NCBI GenBank assembly: GCA_003956705.1
Contig: QZCP01000173.1
Location: forward strand, 1-64,000
DNA: 64,000 bases
Reading direction: 5' to 3'
DNA from: Brevipalpus yothersi
Lineage: Eukaryota; Arthropoda; Arachnida; Trombidiformes; Tenuipalpidae
The notes under the pieces are model-generated. The model saw only the letters and a program-made list of their open reading frames with translations, was not told the DNA's origin and searched no databases. This document shows, one piece after another, positions 14,695 through 26,106 of this stretch; the stretch's first letter is position 1; every line of letters begins with the position of its first letter. Position numbers and translations under genes: made by a program.

Positions 14695-17600
14695 ATCTAA
14701 TGAGCGCACCAACTTGGTGCTTCATCGCTAAAATTCCTAGCATAACTTGCAATGATGCATCGGTTTCGGAACATCAATCTCAACTGGATTCCAACTGTCT
14801 ACCTTGGTATCTTATTTGATAGGATTCCTTCAAATGGAATAGTGACTGCCTCTCATCATATGGAATCAGCCATTATCTCACAATAAACTCTCGGTATCTA
14901 CAGAGAGTGCTGAAATGGAGAAGTAAATAAAAGTGTTGATAGATCAAGGATTTCTCCCTAAATTGTTCGTGAGAACAGTCCAACCTTTTCCGGATGCCAG
15001 AAATTGATTGATCGGATTTAGTCGAGCTATTTGAAAAATTTGAATCTCCTATCTTCCTCTTTGTAAATTGTCTCTTATATCAATTAACATCACAACCAAT
15101 GGTTTTATCTACTTCCTCCTTCTTTCCGTTGATAACTCAATTTTCATCCATAGTGACGAAAAAACACAAAAATTATTGTGTTTCTCACATTTTTTCTTCA
15201 TGATTATTTCTATTTTGAATCACGAATCTGGGAACAAGACGATTATATGTTCATATTCACACATAATTAGATTCTCAGGGAAAATATTTTTCCACCTAGG
15301 AAGTGAAAGAATTCCATAGCTGTTGAGAAGATTCTTTCCAAACCGATGTGAAAATTAAAAGCAGCATTTCCTTGTTCATGACAAAGTCTAGTGAGAGAGG
15401 GAATACATGTGAAACGGAAACTTCTTTTGGAGGAAATTTTTTACATCCCTGATGACTTGATTCATCAATCCAAATTTGTTCCAAGTAATTTGTTATTTGC
15501 TAATGCTTGGAGGCAACACAAGTTTGAAGTAGAACTGATTGACGACAATTAAATAATTGGATGAGATGTATTATCTATTTTAGATTTCTCGATAGTTTGT
15601 GGACAAAATTGTAATTTAAATTTAATCAAAAGTATTTCGACGAAGATAACTTGTCCAAAAGTTTTTCGTACTTCAGGTGCTTTTTGGAGCTTGTTATGAG
15701 GGTTATGTATGATTTTGATTATATTTTAGCGGTATTTGAGCTGTTATCGCTTTTGCTTTGATTAAGATGAGATGAATTGTTTGGCCTAGAATTTTTCTTG
15801 TACTTTCAACAATGATCGAGAGTTTTAGGATGAGCATATATCCGAAAAGAATCTGTTCAAATAATGTTTCTCTATTCATTGATTTTTGGTTCTCACTCAA
15901 ATGGTTCGATGAGCTTTGAATGCACCCAACAGAGCAACCAAACTCAGAGAATTGGTAGTCTGATATGGTTGGTTTGAACATCATTCACACAAGTGGTCAA
16001 GTCAGGATCCATGTCTTACTTTCAATTATTGAGCGGGAACGGTATGTGTTGAGCTCTCTCAGAATCTATCAAATCAAATTGCTCATTTTTCCAGAATAAT
16101 TTATGTTTTTCATCATTTCTAGGGCGAGAATTGATTCAACGAATTTTTGCAAATGTTCTCATGATTTTGAAGACTGAGAAGAAGCTGTTGATCAGAAGTA
16201 TTTTATGCAAGAAAATTCATGGCTGTTTTTTTACAATCTCATATCAACTTTCTCCCATCGAAGGCTGGTTAGAATTCTCGAATTCACAGTTGAACAAAAC
16301 ATTCTAATTTGGATTTCAATGAGATTCCTGATGATCGTCAAAAATCTTGAGAAAATTGTACTCAAAATTAAGATATGCTTGACTAAATTACTTAATCTAA
16401 GTCATCTGGGAGCTTCTTGGTCAACCCTACCACTTCCCGATATAATGCGATGTCCATAATTAGAGCAAAATACATTTTGGCTCAAGGAGATATTTCTCAT
16501 AGCGCTGTTCATTTGTCACAGTTAAAAAGTCACCAAAAACTCTCGAAGAAATTACACCGATGTTCAATCTTTTGAATATCCTGATGGTATTTTTCAATTT
16601 CAATTCGCACATCATGAGGCATTCCAATCGATTTTAAATGGCTAGGAATCAAACTTTCTCTAGTTTTGAGTACCATCCAAGTCTGTCTAAAGTTTCCACT
16701 TTTTTAAACCATTTCGAGCACATGGAAGTTCTCGTTCAAGCTATATATATTCTAATTAACTTAGGTTTAAGACGCATGAACATATTTTTGAGACATGAAA
16801 AATGGAAATTTTGGTAAGTAATTAAAAAGATTTTTTCAAAGGATTCAATATTCTTCCTGACGGACGAGGATCTAGCAAACTGTTCAACTGCTTAGTTCAG
16901 CTCTTGAACAAGGGTTATATTGATGGTTTAGATGAATCATCAGTCTAAATACTTTTTTACTCATCAGAGTAAGAAAATTCATCTGATCATCTTTTTTGTC
17001 TTCCAGGTCCTTCATTAGCATCATATCTCACCATATCGTGGTAGCTCAAGGAGACAATAAGCTACAGTATCAAAAGATTCTGACAATTTCCAACCCTATC
17101 ACTACCATCAAAACAACAAAATGAACTTCCTTGGAACATTCTCTTCGATACATGCTTTTTCAGTGTATTTTATCAAGAAAAAAGAAAGAGTGGCCACATA
17201 AAGTAGTGAGAAGCGAGAATTTTTGATGAACGATGACTACTAAATACCAGTGGGACTAAGTTTCTCTAAAAGGACATTTTTTGTTCTAATTAGTTAGTCC
17301 AAAATTTTGTGTACCGATTTACAAGTTTTTCCCATTCCTCGATGACTATGTCACCTAACAAGGCTACAAACTGATGATCCGTTCATTTTTCATATATTTT
17401 CACTTAGAGCCTGTTTTTTACACCAGCGATGAAATTGACTGATGGCTCCTACTGGGTTCTTTGCTGTGATATTTGTCTGATTATCTATCTGTCTAATGAT
17501 AATCTTATAAATTCTTTGAGTGGATGGAAACTAACAAAGTTCTGAAGACTGCAAGCAGAGAACAGGCCGAAACATGTACAACAGAAGCAATAGTGGTCAA

Positions 17601-20600
17601 AAAATTCCCCCTCAAAGGATGCCTCAAATCATTACCGGAATACAGCCATAGCCCTATTGTCATCAGTAGAAGAAGCAAGTAATCCTTGATGATCAAGTTC
17701 GTTCGGATCTAATCAAATCAAGCTTAATGAACAGGAATAAGCAGAATCAGAGGGGTCTATCATCGTTTGATCGTTCTAAGACTTGGCTAAACCAACCGAC
17801 ATTATCATATCAATTATTTCGACTTTTACTTGACTATAAACTTCCATGATAAATGGCATATGCTGATCAGAAAATTATGCTTCTTGCCACCAATATTGTC
17901 AGAAAGTCTCATCAACCGAGTTCCTCTTGATTAGAACTGTACTTGATCGAAACCGTTGAACCAGATAAAGAACCGACAAATTTAAGTAACAGTTAAAATT
18001 GTCTATTCACCATTAAATCATGAGAAGTACATTTTGAGTGTAATCATTTTTGTGAACATTCATAACGCTTGATACAGTTGTTGTTTGAGATTTTTGATAA
18101 TTTTCCTAAAATTTAGGAATAACATATAGATAGCCAAGATGAATAGAGAATTTTTCCTTCAGATATACAGCCTGGTTTTTCCAAACAATCCTATAGCTAG
18201 AAGTTAGAAAAAAAATATTCCTCCAGGATGTCGTTTGTTTAAACTTGGTTTTTCAAATTCTTAATCAATTTCATCATTAAGAGCTTCGGTCAGATTCATT
18301 TGTTTGGTACATGTTTGTAGCTTTGATCCCTATCTCTCGAAAACATGAGAGGATCAGAACGAAATTATCAAAAAATGAAAAATATATAATTGGTTTGATT
18401 TGAAATTTTTAATAGTCTCCCAAAAATCACTTCAACTTTTTCAGATTAACCTCTCAATGGTAGACATATATATTCTATGTCCATAAGCATTTATTATTTC
18501 TAGAGTAGAGTCTCTTACATAGTCTTGTATCAAAATGCTAGTGTCTACATTTTTTTCAAGTTCAACCAGAACGCGAACTGTAATGCGATTTTCAATGAAT
18601 AGAAAGAATACTGAAGTTTTTAGTCACACTATTGAGGGAGAATCATTCAATGAGAGAAATATTTACATAGAAGGTGAAATTTTATTAACAATTAAATCAA
18701 ATAGATTCAACCAGATGAATAACTATTCGTTTGAAAAACAATGTATAAATGGGTTTATTGAAGTTGGTATTAAGAACTAATCCTCCAAGTACCTCTTGAA
18801 TGTATCAGCTTAAGTGTATGAGTATTATTGAGTAACAAGTTAATGAAAATTATGAGAGTCTACTCTCATCAGAAAGGCAGTAATCAACAACATGATAACT
18901 GATGATAAAATCTATATCATTTGTAAAAGATTTGCACCGAAAAAAACAGTTATTAAGACTTGGCAAAATAACCAGAAGCTGTGAGCGAGTGATTTCTGTG
19001 GCTATCGAGATTTCAAAGAATTATAGAGGAATTATCACTTCTTCTCGGCAAGAAAATCGTCTCATTTTCACGTGCTAAGAATGAGCTCATTTCACAAAAC
19101 TCATAATTCAGACGTTTGACTGTGAAAGATTTCCCTTATCTAAAGTTTTTCTTGTTCTCTTGAAAAAACTTTTTGCTTGAATCAAATTCTTAGCAATTAA
19201 ACCTTTTCGAAACTTGGAATTTTTGAGCAAAAAATACTCCTCAATAATTTTTGGGAAAGAATTTTCCCCTTTTATTGGCTTGAATCAATTTTTAATAGTT
19301 TAAATAAATAAATAAATAAATTCGTTAAGGACATCCTTCTATTTCAAAATACTGAGAAAACAATTCTACAGACATTTTTTAGGCAAAAAACGAATCCATA
19401 TGTATTCAAAACATGAAAGTACTCAATTTATCAATATAATGATTGCATTGATGAGAGTTAACATCATGATACTTATAGAAAAGGTTATCTGATGGTTTCA
19501 GTCACGAATTTCTCATTCGAAATCTAGTATTGATTTGAAGTTATTCAGACATCCCTCAATTTTTCCTGATATCGAATAATATTACTAATAAGCTATCTTA
19601 CAGAGGAAGATAAAAAATTTACATTTCACTTTTTTATCTCACGTGGGATCGAACATGATTACCAGCACGATCAACTACGATAATCACATCATTAAGTGAT
19701 GCAGGTACCAATCGAGTTGAATACGAGAAGCAATCAATTATCCACTCTCAATTAATCGGAATGCTCAACTCTCTCCTCATTGAAAACAACTTGTACAGAT
19801 CTCTATTTTGTTTCAGAATGCTTTTGATGATAATTCTTATCGAAAATCATCCGAGAGCATGTAACGATGATGATCTCACACCGATACATGTGAACTACGT
19901 CTGATCGATAGTGTTTGGGGGGAAAATATATCAAAATGCTGGTGAAAAATGTTTAGTCAAGCAAAATCCAAACCACTATCGATGGGCAATATTTCACCAA
20001 CAACATCAGTTCATTTGTCAGAGAAAAAATCACCAACATTTCAATTTCAATATAATTCTGTGAATTTTTTATCTCTCCCTCTTTTCATGAAGCTCAAATA
20101 CCAAATGAAAATCATATTCCATGATAGCAATCATATTACCTACATAAATGATGATGACGGTTCTCATATCAAAATCCCATAGGTTGGGGGTAGAGGAAAA
20201 GAGAAGAGAAAAAAAAACCTTACACTTTAAAACAAGCTCGACCTGTTTCCCGGAAAGTTACATCAAACTGACGCCATGGTAGTGGAAATAATCATTTCCA
20301 ACTGTACTGTCATGTATAGTCTTGATTTAGTTAATCGTCCGATACAAATTCGTCCTTGTTTCCACTCCAGGGGAAAATGAAGTGATGACGAAATTCAGTA
20401 TCACTATTCTTCAGGAAGAGGAGGAGAGTAAGTGAGAGAGAGAGAAAGAGAGAGAGAGAGCCGGTGAAGTAACACCTCCATTGAATCGGTATTTTCGAGA
20501 GTAGACTGTCATGAAAAATTCAAGGCTAACAATGATTCGATGAATGAATGGCGCGTGTAAGTGAACGTGTGATCCATGAGATAGTCAGGCTGATATTTTA

Positions 20601-21126
20601 ATACAGCACCGACTTATTTATCCTTTTTAAGAACGGCGAATTGATTGCTTTTAAATTACAATCTGAATGAGAGAGAAAAAAGTGCAATTGACAACAATTG
20701 ACGAGATGGAGAGAAGAAGGAGAATTTTGAACGTAGTACAAAGTTTTTCAAAAAATTTTCTCCAAAGTGAAGGCCTTTTTTTCGAGTCTGATGAGTATAA
20801 CAGAACAACGGTGAACCTTTTCCATCCAAATGGTGGTCCAGAATAGCAGAATACGAAAGAAAAACAGGCCAAGATTACAACAGCGATTCTGTTTACCATT
20901 GAATGGAAAGATTGATCGTTGGAGAGGGAACAACATTTCTACAAAATATTGAATTTATGTATATATATATATAGTATAAGAACAGTAATTCGGAATAATT
21001 GAGAAACCATTCTCTTGAGAGAGCAATAAATGGAGACAACAAGAGTAACATTTAAAATGGAGAGTAATTTGATTGGAATTTGCTGATTGCTTGCTAGCAT
21101 GAAGCACACTTTGATACGTATAATTA

Positions 21127-22596
21127 TTAATGAGCATTCCCTTGAACCCATTTGTAAGTGCCATAAAATTTGAACCCATATGCAGCAAGGACAACATCAG
21201 ATTGCTTAGGTCCACGGGACCCGTAAACATAAGGTAACGGAGTGACACGTTCTCGTTCAATACGATGTAGGAGAGGAGTGAAAATTCTCCATGCTTCAGC
21301 GAGCTCATCAGTTCGCACAAAATGCATTTGAGATCCATAAAAAACGTCTAATAATAATCGCTCATAAGCATCGGGAAGATGAGTATCCTTATAGCGGGCA
21401 CGATAACTTAAGTCCAGTTCAGCCTCCTCCAATTGATCCATAGGCTGACCAGGAGTTTTGGTCATCATTTTGAGGTAAACCGCTTCCCCTGGTTGCACCC
21501 GAATAACCAATTCATTGCGTTTACAATGTCCACCGAAAATATCACCGGAAATATCTTTAAATTGAATGCGAACTTCAGCTTTGCGTTCATTGAGAGCTTT
21601 ACCACATCGAAGAAAGAATGGAACTCCATCCCAACGTTCATTGTGAATTTTGGCAACAGCCAAAGCATAAGTTGGAGTGATGGAATCTTTTGGAACGGTT
21701 GGATCATCTCGATAGCCGAATCGAGCTTCCGAGCCTTCCGATGTGTTGTCATCGCCAATGTATTGGCCCAACACAACATCATCCAGCTCAAGGGGTCGCA
21801 TTGATCGAAGAACTTTGACCTTCTCATTTCGTATATCTTCTGCATTCAATGAGATGGGGCGTTCCATTGCCACCAAACAGAGAACTTGGAGAAGATGATT
21901 TTGCATTATATCACGAATAATACCACTCTCATCAAAATAACCACCTCGTCCATGTGTACCGAAAGGTTCTTTGAATGTGATCGTGATTGAAGAGATATTG
22001 TCACGATTCCAGGATGAAGCGAATATACGATTAGCAAATCGTAGTGTAATCAAATTTTGTACCATCTCTTTACCCAAGTAATGGTCAATACGATATATTT
22101 GATCCTCTTCAAATAGTGAGGCTAAATGACGTGATAATTGTTCGGAGGAATCATAATCATGACCGAAGGGCTTTTCAATCACAACTCGATTCCAGCCTTT
22201 ACTATCCATCAAGTGGGTACGAATATTTTTGGTAACAGGCATGAAAACAGTTTGCGGCAAGGCCAAATAAAATAATCGATTCATTTGAGCTCCATTTTCA
22301 AGTGATGATAAATGATTTTTCAATTTAACATAACCAGTTTCATCATCATACGGTCCATTTACATAGGTATTGATGGACCAAAATGAGTCCCATTGATCGC
22401 TCTCATCGGATGATATTTTAACATACTTATCAACCTGTTGTCTTATCGTTTCCACATCAAGTGAAGATCTTGCATAACCGACAATTAACACTTTACCGGG
22501 AATAGAATTTCGTTTATACAGATCCCATAGTGTTGGATAAATTTTCTTTTTAGCAAGATCACCGGAAGCGCCAAACACCACAACGATCGTACTCAT
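21127..22596 (-). CDS. G6PD: Glucose-6-phosphate 1-dehydrogenase, single exon
   Basis: Oxidises glucose-6-phosphate to 6-phosphogluconolactone with NADP+, the first and NADPH-producing step of the pentose phosphate pathway, in the cytosol. The 489-residue frame has the Rossmann fingerprint GASGDLA at residues 9-15, EKPFGHD at 141-147 and the active-site signature RIDHYLGKE at 169-177. It is recognisably G6PD to the end, including NERWDGVPFFLRCGKALNE and the terminal GTYKWV. Animal G6PD is usually somewhat over 500 residues. This copy starts almost at the first beta strand and lacks the usual N-terminal leader. The frame stays open seven codons upstream of the ATG, to a TAG that resembles a splice acceptor, so an unseen 5' exon is possible. 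No intron interrupts the coding region, unlike the other host genes here. It lies head to head with the tenectin-like gene. Confidence 0.96.
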   Translation of the reverse strand: MSTIVVVFGASGDLAKKKIYPTLWDLYKRNSIPGKVLIVGYARSSLDVETIRQQVDKYVKISSDESDQWDSFWSINTYVNGPYDDETGYVKLKNHLSSLENGAQMNRLFYLALPQTVFMPVTKNIRTHLMDSKGWNRVVIEKPFGHDYDSSEQLSRHLASLFEEDQIYRIDHYLGKEMVQNLITLRFANRIFASSWNRDNISSITITFKEPFGTHGRGGYFDESGIIRDIMQNHLLQVLCLVAMERPISLNAEDIRNEKVKVLRSMRPLELDDVVLGQYIGDDNTSEGSEARFGYRDDPTVPKDSITPTYALAVAKIHNERWDGVPFFLRCGKALNERKAEVRIQFKDISGDIFGGHCKRNELVIRVQPGEAVYLKMMTKTPGQPMDQLEEAELDLSYRARYKDTHLPDAYERLLLDVFYGSQMHFVRTDELAEAWRIFTPLLHRIERERVTPLPYVYGSRGPKQSDVVLAAYGFKFYGTYKWVQGNAH

Positions 22597-23102
22597 ATTG
22601 ATGACTTGGATGATCAACTAGTAGTAGCACAATTGTATCACAATGTTATACTTTTGACGATGGTGTGTGTGTATGTGTGGGAGTGTGAGAATGCTGATAA
22701 ACAATCACAATCAAATGAATGAATAGTAGTAGTATAATAAGTTGAATATGTCTGTCGATCAAAATGAAAACTTAACAAATGATGATCGTCTTACACACTC
22801 ACACATGCACTACTACTGTCGGCACTTTTATCACCTCAAAATCGCACTCTGATTCGAGCAGAACAGAGCAACATTTCATCATCAACTTTGACAAGCTCTG
22901 TGCATGTGCGCATGCTCTCTACTGTTTACGTGCTGCTCCCTGGTGTACAGGTAAATAAGTAGAGACCGGTGTCGAGCAAGAGAAAGAAAGAGAAAGAGAG
23001 TAACAGAAAGAGAGAGAGATGAAGAAAGAGAAAGAAAGAGAAAGAAAGAGAAAGAAAGAGAAAGAAAGAGAAAGAAAGAGAAAGAAAGAGAAAGAAAGAG
23101 AA

Positions 23103-23133
<31 letters not shown>

Positions 23134-23143
23134 GAGAGAGAGA

Positions 23144-23176
<33 letters not shown>

Positions 23177-23177
23177 A

Positions 23178-23251
<74 letters not shown>

Positions 23252-23642
23252 AAAGATCGGACTTCAAAGTGGCCTGAAAGAGAGAGAGTTGTGGGATCGG
23301 GTTCTGAACGATAAGATGAGAGTTTTCAGTATATTTCAGTATTGCTAGAACTTCATGGTGATATTACTCTCTCTCTCCTTCTGGATCGTTTATGGGATTT
23401 TTATGTGACTTTTTGGTGCCACTGTCTGAGCGGGTTTGAATTTTGATTCTGATCACTTTCAATTGCTTTCGATTTTGCTTTCGTGTGTTCCTTGAGGTGA
23501 TTTTTTCGTGCAAACATTACAAAGGACGTTGGTGCAAATTTTTGGGATAATATCGTCATGTTCAGTGTGTGGAGCTTGTGAAGAGATACAGGCTGTCTAT
23601 TGTGGTAATAAGTGAAAAATTCACCCCAAAAGTGTTCGAACA
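22597..23642. promoter_or_regulatory. Shared upstream region between G6PD (-) and the tenectin-like gene (+)
   Basis: About 1 kb separates the two divergent start codons, so both promoters and 5' UTRs must lie here unless far exons exist. It contains (GT)n-like sequence near 22664 and a long purine microsatellite at 22979-23253. I see no convincing TATA box. Confidence 0.45.
22979..23253. repeat. Compound purine microsatellite, (AAAGAAAGAG)n then (GA)n
   Basis: About 275 bp of pure GA/GAAA sequence on the + strand. The first part is a regular 10-bp unit, AAAGAAAGAG, repeated about ten times; the second part is (GA)n with GAAA interruptions. Both strands are open through it in some frames (Lys/Arg/Glu or Ser/Leu/Phe repeats), but these are artefacts of the repeat. 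Long purine tracts of this type can form triplex DNA. Confidence 0.95.
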
Positions 23643-24746
23643 ATGTCAATTTCGAGCTGTGTCAGGATTTTAGTGCCTTTGATCATATTTTGGTTTTCTA
23701 GTGAATGTACGACAGGTAAGAACATTATTATTTCTTCATTTTGAGTGCAATTTCTTTAAGGAGTGAACTTATCATAAGTTGAATGCCCGATGAGATCAAT
23801 TCAATTGATAAATACACACATATTCCAATACTTGATGGAAGTGTCGTAAATGAAAAGAGCATTCCAAAAGATTTTCTCAAGGGTCAGTGAAATGAGCAAG
23901 TTGTAAAATAGAAATAATCTAGTGGATGAGAGCTTAGGAGAGTTTCTTTATTCAGATCTGAAATAAATTACACTTTTGATTCGTAAGAGGAGGAACATTT
24001 GAGTGGTGGACATTCACAATTTTTCTCATGGTTCCAGGGACTTTCCATCTTTTCGCACCTTTTTAATAAGTTTTTTTCAAAGAAAAATTCATAGGATTAT
24101 TTTTTCATGTGCCAAGTATTGCTTTTTGAGTTCTCACCAACTTTTACTTTTTCATTGCATGGTACATCGTGAGAAAATTTTTCCCACAAAAATACTACTA
24201 TACCTCGTTGCAAATATCAAATAGTAAGGTATGAATAAGTTAGGACTCTATACTCTACACTCTGCGAATGCTTCCATTTGATGAAGCATGTATCCACAAT
24301 CTCAGAGGAGCTCAGAATATTAATATATACATATATGCAGATGAGTGAGCTGACTTTGAAAATCTAAAGTTCATTAACGAACTGAATGTTCCTCCAATGA
24401 TGAGGAAGATCGGATCATTTCTCTTCCTCTTCCACTTTTCTTGCTCAATTTCATATTCTTCCTGCCTCTCTCTTCGCCAAAATTACCTTTAATTCAAACA
24501 GGAAACAAGAAGTATTAAATCCCTCAAATATTGTGAAGTAACTTGAATAGGTGATTTTTCGGGGCTCATTTTGAGTGTTCACTATTCTACTGTAGTTCGT
24601 CAGTTCATGGTGAGGGTGTTGCTCTTGATTTAAAACAGTATTTTTATTCGTAAAAATTCATTGCCCAGACCAGGGGGCTTGCCTGTATCGTAGGAAAAAC
24701 TTTTAATCTTATTTCATCTGGAAAGTTTCGTTTTAATATCGTGTAA

Positions 24747-24815
<69 letters not shown>

Positions 24816-25407
24816 TGTATTCTTCTACTGGCTGAATCAGCACGAGAGCTGAGGAAAGCTAAAAGTGATTCTCTCTCTCCTCCATGGCAGGAAACAATGA
24901 AAATGATTCAATTCCTTCGCTCATCCCACAACATCCTCACCCATTTTTTTCCTTTTTTCCAATCTTACCTGTTCATATATTCACAAATCAGTGGCCGCCA
25001 ACTATGTATATATATATACTGTATAGCACTTGAGGCTAGGCCAACCCGGAACTGGTCATCCTCTCTTCATCACAAATTCTGACTAGTGGACCTTCCTCAT
25101 TTTGTTTTCCTCTGCCTCATATTATTATTACTATAATTCTTATTATTATCTCCATCTTTATGCGCTCCTAGATAGTGTATCTAGTCATCTGATTTTACTG
25201 GAAAATTTTTTCTCCTCCACATTCATAATCATGAGGCCAATTGATTGGATCGAATGCTCTCCATCTTTGTGGCCACTTCCATTTGTTCAGCTTGTCATTA
25301 CCTTTTATCAACATTTCCTCATCTTCATTCCTTTTGTCCATAGCTTTTTTGCATCCTTTTTTATCTTTCTTTCCTCTTCATCATCTGCCCCATCTTACCT
25401 CTCAATC

Positions 25408-25470
<63 letters not shown>

Positions 25471-26043
25471 NNNNNNNNNNNNNNNNNNNNNNNNNNNNNN
25501 NNNNNNNNNNNNNNNNNNNNNNNNNNNNNNNNNNNNNNNNNNNNNNNNNNNNNNNNNNNNNNNNNNNNNNNNNNNNNNNNNNNNNNNNNNNNNNNNNNNN
25601 NNNNNNNNNNNNNNNNNNNNNNNNNNNNNNNNNNNNNNNNNNNNNNNNNNNNNNNNNNNNNNNNNNNNNNNNNNNNNNNNNNNNNNNNNNNNNNNNNNNN
25701 NNNNNNNNNNNNNNNNNNNNNNNNNNNNNNNNNNNNNNNNNNNNNNNNNNNNNNNNNNNNNNNNNNNNNNNNNNNNNNNNNNNNNNNNNNNNNNNNNNNN
25801 NNNNNNNNNNNNNNNNNNNNNNNNNNNNNNNNNNNNNNNNNNNNNNNNNNNNNNNNNNNNNNNNNNNNNNNNNNNNNNNNNNNNNNNNNNNNNNNNNNNN
25901 NNNNNNNNNNNNNNNNNNNNNNNNNNNNNNNNNNNNNNNNNNNNNNNNNNNNNNNNNNNNNNNNNNNNNNNNNNNNNNNNNNNNNNNNNNNNNNNNNNNN
26001 NNNNNNNNNNNNNNNNNNNNNNNNNNNNNNNNNNNNNNNNNNN

Positions 26044-26106
<63 letters not shown>

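Larger units (their letters stand above)
12051..21126. other. Long AT-rich intergenic region, no supported gene
   Basis: Downstream of the ETS stop codon there are 9 kb without a recognisable gene on either strand. Open frames are under about 100 codons with no domain. Repeats include a CAT-rich stretch near 12745, (CA)n near 13738, (GA)n at 14656-14692, a short (TAAA)n near 19305 and GA-rich sequence near 20431-20460. From about 15000 to 20400 the sequence is even, AT-rich and repeat-poor. One exon-like open stretch at the left end (about 13024-13130) is listed separately. Confidence 0.6.

Noticed and set aside
22926..23348. Long open frames of Arg/Glu/Lys or Ser/Leu/Phe repeats
   Set aside because: They run through the GA/GAAA microsatellite and have no other content; the same holds for frames across the gap at 25102-26206 and other CT tracts.
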